A DNA stretch of 64,000 bases from Trileptium ribeirensis. Lineage: Eukaryota; Nematoda; Enoplea; Enoplida; Thoracostomopsidae. Numbering within the stretch: position 1 is the first letter of the stretch; every line of letters begins with the position of its first letter. Location: the NCBI GenBank assembly GCA_030248225.1, contig JASANE010030053.1, positions 17,189 to 81,188 of the forward strand, written 5' to 3'. Below are positions 46,464 through 57,941 of the stretch, in pieces. A model generated the notes under the pieces. It had not been told where the DNA came from and made no database searches. It worked only from the letters and a program-made list of their open reading frames with translations. The position numbers and the translations under genes are program-made.

Positions 46464-47787
46464 ATGGATAACAGCGTTCGGCAACGCGGTGATAACCAGA
46501 CGGACGACAGCGTTCGGCGACGCAGTGATAACCAAGTGGACACAAGCGTTCAGCGGCGCAAGGACGATGGAGCTAGACGGTCCGAGGGTGGCCCAGGCAG
46601 ACGGTTATCGACAATCGACGTATGCCCCGCCCGAAGCGATAACATACCGCCTGCCCAGTATCCCGACTTATCACGTCGACCTAGCGCAGCCCTACGTTCC
46701 TTTCCTGTCACACGGCACCGAGTGGCCGGAGCTGTCTAACATGCACGAAGCTCCGACGCCCTTCCACCGCGATGGGATTACGGCTAAGACAGTCGATCAA
46801 TCAGATCAAGGTGCTCCTCGTACTTGGCCTGATGGAAGCGGCTAATGATTTGATGGACATGATCGGCACGCCGCAACAAATCAAGGCAAGGGCACGGGCA
46901 TTAAAAGACGACTTGGTCGACAACATTACCAGTGCCCGACTCAAACCCTTGCTCGAGCACATTATGCGTCCGATCCTGCTCCACAAATTCACCACTCCCG
47001 GCTACACGCGGATCTTACATCCCACGGGCAATCGACCGCTCCTGGAAGTGACCACCGTTACCTTCTGGGGCTTCGGACGCACGGTCCAGCAACTGCGGCA
47101 AGGCGAACACCCAGACACTGCCACAACGTCATGGGCCGGCTCCTAGAAGAGGTGCGGGAATGCCTCACCTCCAGATATGCCCGCTGGCCGCACGTCATTG
47201 TCGTGGGTGACGCGCTCACGCTGCCGTTGCTGGAAATAGCCAACGACAACAAGTGGCTAGTCTGCGCAAGGCCTGGTACTACGCTAATCCGCATGATCCA
47301 GCTCGCCAGCGCCATCTTGACGCCACTGACTAAGTGCGTTATCTTACTTGGAGACTATCAATACATTTATCGGAAGGCGTCATTGGAGCAGCTCCATGCG
47401 ACCAACCCAAATGCAGCCTTCAAGAAGATTAAGCGCCATCTAGGGATGCTGTCTCGGCAAGTACTAGCACGAGCTCCCATTATTGCCGCACCACCAATTC
47501 CCCGATGGGCCGCGACTAACCAGGACGCAATGTCGTGGACAATCGAATTCAAGCGAATTTTCGCCAACCATCGGCAACAGCACAATGCATTCCACAGTGT
47601 ATACTTCCCGAACTGGTCAGTCGCTCTTAATACCGCTGACGCCTGGGAACGGGACGAGCCGCACATGGAACGGCAAGAACGTCCACATTTCGAGGAAACG
47701 ATGGTTTCTAATTACTGTGTGCGTAATTTACGAGAGTGGGTTGGCCAATTAGTGCGCGACGCCGAACTCGGCCGTTTGTCGCGGTGA
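46464..47787 (+). pseudogene. Decayed NADAR + SGNH-like ORF 2 (element A copy 2)
   Basis: Collinear with 8055-9389, including the SVR[QR]R repeats at the N-terminus and the ACAG/ATGG start. Frame changes occur near 46615, 46800 and 47115. The second falls in the NADAR Glu motif, which reads TVDQ here instead of TVEQ. The SGNH-like half (47131-47787) is open and close to copy 1, with GDA again in place of GDS. A full-length product is impossible. Confidence 0.85.
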
Positions 47788-48725
47788 GCGAGCGAAGTAA
47801 GGGAAGTAACGAGTGGACCGCTAGAGAACTAAGTGTAAGCGTGCGAGCATTTATGAGGTCTTGAATAGACGATAAGAATGCGAGAGCAAGTAAGGCGAGT
47901 AACGGTGAACCGCACCTAACATAGGTAGGGAATAACTCATAGCGAATAGTTGACAGGATAATGCAAAGCAAATAAAACAGGACATAAGTACAAGTAGCTA
48001 GACTAAGCATTACGAAAGGTACAAACAACTGCACGAAAGGTACAAACAACTCCTACATAATCAACTGGTAAGGGAACTTGTTAGCAAAATTAGAGCGGAC
48101 TCACCCAACGAAAATATAAAACTTCAACAAATGGGAACCTCTGGGATTTGGCACCCCGGCGGCCGGATCTTTTCCTAGGGGCTACTTTGAAACTATGGCA
48201 TGGGACCAACCCTGTCCGGAAAACTTTGGAGGTACGTGCTACAAAATAGTGAAATAATATGCAATTGTGTATATATATATATTATGTTATATTACGTATA
48301 GCAAACAGCGACATTGATCTCAGGACCAGTAAATGGTATTTTTCGGAAATATATTTTTCAAGACTCAAAATTTAGGTAAACTATCATAAAATATTATAAC
48401 CCGTAAGAGAAAACTTTCAAAACTACCGAAAATAAAGGGAGAAGGGACGCGTTTTTGGTGACAACCAAACAAACTGATCGTCCTTCTACCCTCGATTTAC
48501 AAAATTTTTGGGGAAATCTTGGGAAAATTTTTCGAAATTTAGTGTAATTTTAAGCCCAAGTGGGGTAATTTTTCAAATTTCACACTAATTTCACTCAATT
48601 GATATAAAGGGCTGTACATCACATGAGATTAATCATACCAAATTTTAACTTTCTTTAGCACATCTCAACAAATTCAATTTCTACCATAAGTAAGAAGTCT
48701 ATAAAGTCCAAAAATATTTAAGAGA
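47788..48725 (+). other. 3' untranslated region of element A, copy 2
   Basis: Collinear with 9390-10358. The CCGGCGGCCGGA block (about 48157) and the AAAGGGAGAAGGGACGCG tract (about 48432) are kept, amid weaker similarity. No open frame of note is present. Confidence 0.6.
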
Positions 48726-51700
48726 TGTAACAGCCCGAGTTTTTATCCCGAATTCTAAATATTCAAAATTAGGCGAAAGGGCCTCAAATTTAGTGGATAA
48801 AGCGCGATCGGATACCGGTAGAGCGTGGTCAGAGATTTGTTTCTGTGTTATTCATAACTGTGTCAAATAAAATGCATATTATACTGTTGTGTTATAAATG
48901 TGTAATCACGCTCCACCAGCCCGAGGTGCGCGGAGTGATTTTGCACCAAAATTGAATCAAAATTCTACTGTGGATGTATCCGATCGATCCCAGGATTGAT
49001 ATTACATTATGAATAATAATGATTTGCTATTGTGTAATTGATTAGTATGGGAATGCGGTGCGGATGCGTAGTCTGACAGGCCGGGGACAAGGGAAAGATT
49101 CCACGATTCTATCGCAATTTGACTTAGTAATTTTGTTGATTAGGTGCCGCAGGGTCGTTTCCGGTGCGCATTCGTCAATGGTACATATTCATGTTTATTG
49201 TTGAATATTTGAATGTATATTGTGTATGGTGCCAAGTGTCAGGATGGGCCAGGGTGCTGTGCGAAACCCCAGGACAAAAATGCGTTTTCGAGTTTTTCAT
49301 GACATTTTATGACCCGGAAAGATCTATCTTAACACGCAGGAGCATGAAACAGTTAATTTTTATGTATGTTTAATGGTTATTCAATAGTTCTTGTATGATG
49401 GGACAGTTGTAGGACGTTCTGAATTTATAGGAAGATTTAAATTGAATCAGCACGGGAACGATTTTGACTTATTAGGGGTGTTTCATGATCTTGAAACTTT
49501 TGGGATCTTCTTACAGTTTAGGCAAAAAGGGGTGATAACATCGCAATTGGGGATCTATAAGGTTTCAAAATTACTCGTCCGGGTCAACTTAACCCCAACC
49601 CGTAAGTACTTATGGATCCCCAATCCGGCGTTTAACATCCCAAACTTTTAGGCCCGAAATCACCATGTCTCAAACCAAAACTTCCCGATTTTTGGAGCCC
49701 TGTACCTTATTTGGGTCCTATACTAACCGTTTCAATGGAAACTGGGGCCACCGGCCCTAACGGACCTCCGCAGCATTCCCTAACTCAGTGAGGACCCAAA
49801 ATTTTGCTATCGCGCACGCATTAAATGGCCTCTAACGGGCCTCCTAGGGGAGCTACATAAAATCTAAGGTTCTCATAAGTAGGCGACCAGCCAGGGCATG
49901 GATATGATCCCACCCCCGGGCGCCTACTTCTTTCCGTTCCTGAAATATGAGTAAAAATAACACAAAACATTAATATAAAAAGCGCCTGAAGCTCTGATAT
50001 ATCTTATTATTTTGAAAGCCTCGCGCCGACCAGCGCGAGGTTCAGGTTGTTTACGCCGTATGCCGCTGCTCGTGCTAATGGGTCTGCGCTATCATTGACC
50101 CGCCGTTGTGGTATTAATGTGCTGCAGAGTTGTTATAAACATTGCTTATGAGCTGCTGGTATACACGTCGCTATGTAGCTGATTGTATTTTGCTGCTTTT
50201 GTGTTTTGTATTTATGTACAGTACTCATTCCGTGTGGTTGACTTCAAGAATTTTAAAATTTCAAAATTCTGGCATTTTGGGGTAAGCCAAAAGGCACAGT
50301 CGATAGACCAACATCAATGGAGTATAAAAGGAGACTGCCCAATTCCCCGATTGGGACCAGCCGAACTTGTAGGCTTTCGTCTTGGCGGTTATCGCCATTT
50401 TAACAATTTTAGTTTTCCTAGGCTTTTCTGTTTTCCCTTTTTCTTTCTTCGCTTAGATGTACCAGGGGTGGTTTCTCGCCGTGCCCCCAAGGTGGAGAGC
50501 CTCCTCTGGCTTTAGCTCCTGTTTCTGTCGTGCAGAGGGCCGCACTTTGCCGACGTTCGAGTGTCGGAAGGATGCTCCGCGCGCCCGTAAGGGGCAGGCC
50601 CCGTTAAAATTCGCAACAAATTATACCGATTCGTTCGAAATTCAAGTTCGCGTGGATTTCGACTGGTTCTCCGCTCCTCGGACGTTTCCCTTTCATTCAC
50701 AGGTCCGAGGAGTGAACAAAATTTTATTCTTATGTCAATGGCAGCGATCGAAACTTCTAGGTCAATGCAAAAATAGAGAGCAAATTTCTAGGCTAAGCGA
50801 TCGTGACTAGGAGTGCTACTTAGGGGCAGGCTACTTCGTTTTGAGATACTTTCTAGGAACAAATAAATTTCTTGCAGTGCCGAGACAGCCGCGATCACCG
50901 TCGTGGTTTCGGGCGTTCCCCGTGGGATACCCCGTACCGTTTCTATTATTTCGGGTGCGCTCATTTTCACAAAAAATTGAAGAACCCAGGCACCCCAAGT
51001 CGTGCAGCTACGGTGACCGGGAGCCCTGGGAGTTTTGGCACTTGATCGAAAGCCTCTGCCACCCCCGGACGTGTCGTCTCGGCAGGCTAGGGGGGGCCGG
51101 ACTGCTTTCTACCTCTTCCCTTTCGAAGAATATTGTATATCATCTCCCAGCGGGCGACGAACCGGGACTGCCTCGGCTAACTTTCGATTTGTTGCATAGG
51201 TTTAGAGGAAAATTTCAATAATGCAAGGAGATATGGTTAAGAGCTGCTTCTCACTATGTTTCAGTCAAATTTCATAGGTGGTGATGGGAATGGCGCGGGA
51301 GACGCAGCCGTTTGCATCCTCGGGTGACACGAGTTGTCCCCAGTTGTCTGAAATCGAACCGCAGCGGCGAATCCCCATTCGTCCGCTGGTTCTGTCTTTC
51401 ATGGTTAGTATGCGATGCAAGCGACTGCGGGCCAGAACCCGATGGAATTTTCAGGCATCTCACTAGCTGAATTTAGGACGGGATAGAGGGTGGAGCTGTC
51501 GGTGAGCGGGCCGTATTAAACCTTGGTGGGATGTGGGTTTTCTAACCTTGCAACTACGGGGAGAACCCGCGTCGGCACCCTCTCCCGGAGCCCTCTGGGA
51601 GCGAGTTTCGAATTAGTCAGACCGTTCGCGGGCCGCTCAAGTCGCTGTCGAAATTGTGTGAAATTTTTGGACTCTCGGTCCCGATTTACTCGGAGTTCAA

Positions 51701-52889
51701 ATTATTCAATGGGACAAATCATCGGGGGTTAGTCGGTAACCAACCGTTTATTGACAGAAGATTGCTATCGGAAAATTCTCACGAAACTCATCGTCCTCAG
51801 AAACATTTCGTTTGGCACAACGCAATCAAAAATTTCTAGCGTATCGTGTTTAAAAAGGGTTGCAAAATGTACTTTAGGGTATCTTGTAGGGTACCCGAAA
51901 ATTTCACGTTATATTATTATGAATGCTATAAATGAGTGCTGTATGCCCCAATTGGGCAATGTCGTAAAGTGTGCTGAATACAAAAAAGGAATCAATAGTA
52001 AATCGATTGAACCGTGTTTCATTTTTGAAGCAGTTAGGAAATTTTGTTTAAATCTCTGGCCCTCGTGAAATCTTTAGCATCAATTTAAACCGGAACTCTC
52101 AAGAACTTTTGAGGATAATTTGAGCCTAAGTCAATTTTGAGCCATAACGAGCAAGTCATCCACCACCCCGCACCCCGTCGAGTCGATCCGTTAACGCAAG
52201 ATCTCCCGAATTTCCAGTTTTCAGGCCCGAGCCGGCAACCCACTCTGCACCCTGCAGTATATCCATGTTTTGTTTGAACCGTCCGGACCGCTCCCGCCGC
52301 GAATCCTCTCACAGTTAGTTGTCGCTTTGCGTAGCCCGCATCCCAACATATAACACTAATAATTGGAGGTAAGACACTCAAGGGACTGGGGCCTCCGCCT
52401 CAGTGTCCCAACAGTTTGTTAGTAATCCAATCACGGGAACATACCCCAACGAGGCCACCTTTAGGATTGACACGTGCTCCTAGTATAGGTTTCAGGGCCA
52501 GTCGTGCAACACTCTAGGATTAGAAACGGGACAATAGCACAAAGGGACGCACCAACGAGTAATCTTGCCAGGGTTACTCCACGATCAGAGAACCCCGCTT
52601 AAGTTAAGTGGATTATGAGGGAAAGGCGAGTCAGCCTTACTACCTGTGAGCAGGGTTAAGGGTTTATTCTCCCTCAGCGGGACCTTCATACCATTAGACA
52701 CGTGGGCCAGTATAGGGGCCAGGCCGAACACCCTGGTAAACCCGCCGGCAGCCTGCTAAGCTAAGCGGTTCCCTTAGGTCGTCGTATAGATCACCGGGGA
52801 GTCGTGGAAGCCGGGGTTGTCCGGGCACCACAACAAGTAAAATGGTGGTGTAGCTGGGATCCCTTAGGGCCAGAACTGGTCCTGGTACA
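48726..52889 (+). repeat. 3' LTR of element A, copy 2 (4.2 kb)
   Basis: TGTAACAGCCCGAG at the start and CTGGTCCTGGTACA at the end. TATA box at 50333, U3 hairpin at 50019-50040 and R-region stem at 50674-50712, all as in the 10359-14177 LTR. The two LTRs differ by many substitutions and small indels, so copies 1 and 2 are not recent duplicates. No coding sequence is seen in it. Confidence 0.8.
50333..50340 (+). promoter_or_regulatory. TATA box of element A LTR, copy 2
   Basis: TATAAAAG followed by GAGACTGCCCAATTCCCCGA-like sequence, matching the promoter at 11973. Confidence 0.65.
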
Positions 52890-53141
52890 GAGTGGCCAGT
52901 CATCTATCCCGTGAACGCACCCTAAGGTAATGTCCTTCGATATTGCTCGTATCCAAAGCGTGCCCGACAACTGCTACCGAGAGCCGTCTACATGCAGATA
53001 TTTTCGGACAGCCTGCCAAGACCATTCTCCGACTCCCGCTTTTGCTCTACCAGGTGTGACTTTTGTGTTATTTGTTAATATGACTCGCTTGTTAGGGTAT
53101 AGTCTATGTTACTGCACTGGATAGCCGACCGCTACTGCCAG

Positions 53142-54952
53142 TGTAACAGCCTTAGATTCTAGGAAATTATATGGGAAATTCAAATTTGCTTCTAAAAACG
53201 GGCGAAAGTTCGAAAGAACGGGCGGCTGGATACCGGTGGAGCCTGATTCGGGCATTGTTTAATGTAAAGGTGAGAGTGTGTAATAAATAAACAGTATGAA
53301 TACTCGTGTCGTGATGGATATTTACCACCAACACCCGTTGTGCAGGGGCCTGATTTTTCGCATAACCTAGGAAATCGAATAAACCCAACTTGCAGGTATG
53401 TCATCCAACAATTATTGTGTTTGTACCAAAATCACGTGTTTCAATGGGTGTTGTTTCGAAAAAGAAGGAACATATGAGCTCCCAGATGGGTCAGGGACAG
53501 TGGTCGGGATACTTTCATCAATCGTCCTTTTGCTTCTGTGATTTCGATGCCCAAGGGCTGCTCCCGATGCGCATACCTATTAATTAAACTGTATTGAGTG
53601 TCTCAAAGGCTATGATGTCTAATGTATGGTGCATGCCAGGACGGGTCCTTAGCGCCGGTCAGAATTCTCATAAATTTTGGATTGTGATATTTCGTCACTA
53701 GGTTAAACCTCAAGGGGTCCGGTTCTGGTATGCTTGCATCATTTTTAGCAATTGTATTGTAAACATATGTATGTTTTGTAGAGCGTGTATGGATATGTAG
53801 TACATGGGCTATGGGTAGGGATAAATTTTGTCTAATTCAGAAAAATACTCCTTCGAATTAGGGCGATCTATATTTCAAGAATTTGGGTTTTGCGAGAAAC
53901 CAAGGAAAATAAAATTTACAAAATTAATATCGATGCGCCACAAGGCTTCCAAATCGCGCATTTGTGGCCACCCAATCCCTACCTGTAAGTACTTAGGGGC
54001 CCTCATTCAGACGTTGATCATCCCTTTCTCTAAGCCTCCAATTACTACTAAAACAACCAAAATTTCCGGATATTTTGGGCTCCACACCTCCGCGGGCACT
54101 ATACAACCCATCCCACCGAAACCGGGGCCACCAAACGCTGCGGGTAAAGTTAGGGTCCAGATAACCTACTTAGGCCAGGAAAATTCTTCACCTGTGGCAC
54201 ATAGATAGGCGTCTAACTTACCACCTTTTGCATATACGTTACAAATTCTATTTTTTCTAGTAGGCGGCCTGCCAGTGCGAGACCTGATCCCGCCCCCAGC
54301 CGCATACTGTTCTCTGTTCTCATAAAATGGTAAAATATATCAAAACTGCAATGAAATGTAAGCTCCCGGGGCGCCTTTATATTATTCTCGGCCAATAAAC
54401 TCGCGCCCACCAGTGCCAGGATTAGTTGTTGTTTACTTGCCTCTGGCGGCACTCATCAGACAAGCTAGCTATGGGGCATTTTGTTTTGCTGTTTAACCGC
54501 GAGAACCAGCGGTTGTTGTGTTTTGTTCTATTCGCGTTTGTATACATATATGTTATTTTTGGTTTGAAAACTTAGGAACATTGAAAATTTTCCGTGGTTT
54601 TAGGGGGGCCAAAAGGGACAAAACTCAACGGTTTATACAGAGGCTATAAAAGATAACTGCTTGATACAGCGTCGGAGCCATCGATAAAGCAACCTGTGAG
54701 TTTTGGGTTTTTCGTTTGGTGGTTGTCGCCACAGTATGTTTTTCTGTGTTCACGTTTTTAGTTTCTTTTGTTTTCGCGATTTACCCCCGTGACTCCCTGG
54801 TTAACCCGCCGGCGGCCTACCAAGCTAACCGGTTTCCTTAGGTCAACCGTAAGTTCACCAGGGAAGTTGGAGAAGTCGGAGTCGTCCGGGCACCATAGCG
54901 GGGAATGGTGGTGCATCTGTGATCCCCTAAAGCCAAAACTGGTCCCAGTACA
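53142..54952 (+). repeat. Divergent solo LTR of the element A family with 4-bp target duplication
   Basis: Starts TGTAACAGCCTTAG, ends CTGGTCCCAGTACA, and is flanked by CCAG at 53138-53141 and 54953-54956. The perfect 4-bp direct repeat marks a genuine insertion and confirms both LTR ends. TATAAAAG lies at 54645. Most of R/U5 is missing: sequence jumps near 54780 from the promoter-proximal part to the last ~170 bp. Divergence from the two long LTRs is high, so it is older or from a subfamily. Confidence 0.8.
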
Positions 54953-55130
54953 CCAGCGCCCACTATCATATCAAAACTCCTTGAAGCATCTTTATGCAAT
55001 TTCTAATATATTGAGCTTCAAACCGGTTCCAATTCAAGGACGTGCCAGCATTCATCCATTCTAAATAAGAGATTCGATTACATTACCCTCGACCCGCTAT
55101 AGCTCAGTTTAACGGTGACAAACACTATAG

Positions 55131-56004
55131 ATTATTGGGTCTTTTCGGTTATCCCCCCAGCCCGAATTTCGTCAATTTTAAAGGTACAGATAAAATTTTG
55201 GTACCAATCGATTCAACTCTACGAGCTGGTTCAGAAAATATCCATTTTACCCACATCCCTGACAAATTTTTTTTTAATTTTTGATGTCCCAATGGTCCCC
55301 CCTAGGGAACCCAAAAATTTTTTCTTCGGAATATGGTCATATTGGGTATCATTCGACTCGGCTTGATGAGACAAGTCGACTAGTGTATAGTTTTTTGAAA
55401 TCTATCCCACCGTTAGGAAGTTATGATGGCCCAAGCAACCCTGGGGCGCAGAAATAAATTGCAGGCCATGCCGTTTTGGGTATACTAAGCCTAAGCCTTA
55501 GTCTTAGCCTAAGCTACGGCCCTTATATCAGACATACACTAAGCCTAAGACTAAGTCGGGGGCTGCCGCCCCCCGAACCCCCCGCTCTAAGCTGTTCTTT
55601 TTTCTAACGTTATAACGTACGTCCCCTAAAGATTACTTGGGCCCTCATAACTTTCTAACGGTGGGGTAGATTTCAAAAAATTTGTCGACTAATCGACTTG
55701 TCTCATCAAGCCGAGTCGAATGATACCCAATATGACCATATTCCGAAGAAAAAAATTTTTGGGTTCCCAAGGGGGGACCATTGGGACCTCAAAACATCGA
55801 AAAAAATTGTCAGGGAGTGGGGAAAATGGATATTTTCTGAACGGGGGACCATTGGGACCTCAAAACATCGAAAAAAATTGTCAGGAAGTGGGGAAAATGG
55901 GTACTTTCTGAACCAGCTCGTCGAGCTGAATCGATTGGTACCAAAATTTTATTTGTATCTTCAAAATGGACGAAATTCCGGCTGGGGGAAATGACCCGAT
56001 TATT
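55131..56004. mobile_element. Foldback element with long inverted arms
   Basis: Left arm 55131-55434 is the inverted complement of the right arm 55637-56004, with few mismatches over about 300 bp (for example the segment around GACTCGGCTTGATGAGACAAG). The right arm is longer because a 71-bp unit occurs twice in tandem, at 55772-55842 and 55843-55913. The ~200-bp centre holds degenerate CTAAGCC/CTTAGTC motifs and a GC-rich patch. No coding capacity is present; it may be a non-autonomous foldback DNA transposon. I could not find a target duplication. Confidence 0.7.
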
Positions 56005-56227
56005 GTGTACTGGGAGGAAAATTTCAGGAACATTATAAAACACACAGAATTTCATAAAATATGGTAAATCTTCACAAGTCGAGCATGCCACATATTTTCG
56101 TATTTTGCCTTCATAAATGTGCTGAAAATATCATTCAGCTAATAGCCCTAGTGTTGCAGTTTTGCGTGTAAATACTCGGAATATATGAAAATTTCACTAA
56201 ATTATAAAATCTGGCAGTAATTTGGGC

Positions 56228-56867
56228 GCCAGATTTCTAGAAAAAGATTATTGTGCCATATTCAGGCAACAGTGGCCCAGAAGGTCGTCGACCTTAAAAC
56301 TATTGAAACCCTTTCACAAGGTATAATATGGTCCAGTCGGACTCTAGATAACACAACCTCATATAGCAGATTTATTACGTGTAACACTCGCGTGAATTCA
56401 TAAACACATTAAAATCATGACAAAATTTGAAAATTTCATTTCCAGAAATAGTCTATATACTGGAAATTGTGGTCAGCCACCGTAAACCCATTTAAAACCA
56501 CTACAAAAGGCATGAACTATTCGTAGTGATTGTAGATAATCTAATCGTCGTATTCAACGTGCCAAAAAATATAATATACACCATGCTTGATGGACTGCAC
56601 GTGACACATAACCTAACAAATGAAGACAGACTATGTCGGGTTGGAATTATATCCGGCACAATTAAACTTAAATATAGATACGCCTACATCTCAGCAAAAC
56701 AAAACTATTGAAAGCAACAATATCGCGAATTTACAGCTGCTTTCTCATAATTAATACGATACTAAAATTCCATCTAAACTTCTTCAAAACAATCATAATC
56801 TTCTTTACCAATTCTTCTAGCTATCTGTCATATGCAAATGAACAAGCAGAGTTGTCTTGACACAACA
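56228..56867 (-). repeat. 3' LTR region of BEL/Pao element (left terminal repeat)
   Basis: Two blocks recur in the same orientation at the right end. 56640-56867 matches 63432-63655, ending at TGTCTTGACACAACA. 56228-56500 matches 63655-63960. The order of the blocks is permuted between the two ends, so the exact LTR limits are unclear. The intervening 140 bp are not seen at the right end. It sits 12 bp beyond the stop side of the SGNH-like ORF. Confidence 0.6.
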
Positions 56868-56878
56868 CTCCAGCCGAT

Positions 56879-57941
56879 TTAAATAATTATTGACGACGAG
56901 GAACTGGATATGGCGTATCCGAAAGTCGAAATGTGACCATGTTGAGTAAACAGTTCCATTTGTCGCCATCGTCTAATCAATTGTTTGTAGCCTGACTTGT
57001 TGAGGTGAATGTGGTCGTCGTCGAAGTAGCGATTGTTGACACTTCCAGCAGTTGGCACCAAAATTTTCTCGCCAACCGATGATGACCAAGCGCAGAAATA
57101 GATACGACCCCAGGACAGTTGTTTGCGACACGCTTACGAACCCATCTGTTTGATATTACGGCCTATGGGGTAATTGATGGGCACGTTGATGATGATCTGC
57201 GTTTCTGGATAATTGTGGATAACCCGCAGCATGAAATCCAGCGGCTGCCACGACTTGGCCCACTCTGACCGCAATTTGGACGCTTCATTAAAACCGCAGG
57301 AAATGATGACAATTTTATTTGTGGAATGGAAGACTCCGCTTCGTCATTTCCTGAGCTAGTCGTGTGTACCCAGCGCCCCCAATCGCAATGACAAATCCCC
57401 CTTCAACCGAAAGGACGTACTTTGCGAGGCTGACGTAGGAAATCAAGACAGTCTTATCATAAGTGGATACGGTGAGATAGCGAGTTTCCGACAATAACTG
57501 TACAACTGTAAATCGTAAATTGTAGACGTTTGTGCAAAATTTTGTAAACACAACCTCAAGAAGTGTGCCATACATGTTGAATTCTGGAAAAGATGCATTC
57601 GTGTGGTTGCGCACAAGAGTTTCCCGATTGATGCAGCAGGACCATGCCATGTCTTCACCTATGCAATGGAATTTGATACGACCCGCGCTGCCCTCGGGCA
57701 TTTCCAGCGAAATGTATTTGGATCTAAGCTCAATAAATCGGTCGTAAAACGGCTTATCGATCATCGACGATTGGTGTTCCATCAAATAAACCATAGCCGC
57801 AATATAGACATCGTCGCGCGCAAAAACCGAGCTGGGGATGCTTTTGCGTGCCAGCCGTGGCGCTAGCCACGATTTGGCACTGCTTGGATCACGCATGAGG
57901 GTCGCGTTTTCTAAAAATTCCGCGACGTCGTCGGATTGGTC
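56879..57941 (-). pseudogene. SGNH-hydrolase-like accessory ORF of BEL/Pao element, with NADAR-linker similarity
   Basis: The first frame runs 57941-57315, with an ATG at 57896. A frameshift near 57315 and a TAA near 57135 precede the C-terminus at 57061-56879. SGNH blocks appear in order: VVQLLSETRYL with a Ser where GDS would lie, GGFVIAIGGAGYTRLA (block II), IVIISCGFNEA (block III, GxND-like), IIINVPINYP and finally FDDDHIHLNKSGY with the DxxH dyad. Unlike the gypsy versions, Ser, Asp and His are all present. Upstream, EDMAWSCC...FNMYGTLLEVV aligns with the end of NADAR and the linker of the element A ORFs (DDFWGTG...HNVTGRLLEEV), so a degenerate NADAR domain may precede it. It sits after pol, next to the LTR, where env-like genes sit. 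It would be an esterase-type protein if restored; this copy is broken. Confidence 0.7.

Larger units (their letters stand above)
41606..52889 (+). mobile_element. Element A copy 2: internally deleted gypsy-like retrotransposon
   Basis: The order is LTR remnant, integrase with C-terminal extension, two decayed NADAR-SGNH ORFs, 3' untranslated region and a full 3' LTR. It inserted into, or recombined with, the RNase H region of a DIRS-type element at about 41605. It is collinear with copy 1 from 43540 onward and supplies the integrase that assigns the family to Ty3/gypsy. Confidence 0.85.

Noticed and set aside
55480..55560. Internal telomere tract
   Set aside because: Motifs are irregular, on both strands and only a few units long.
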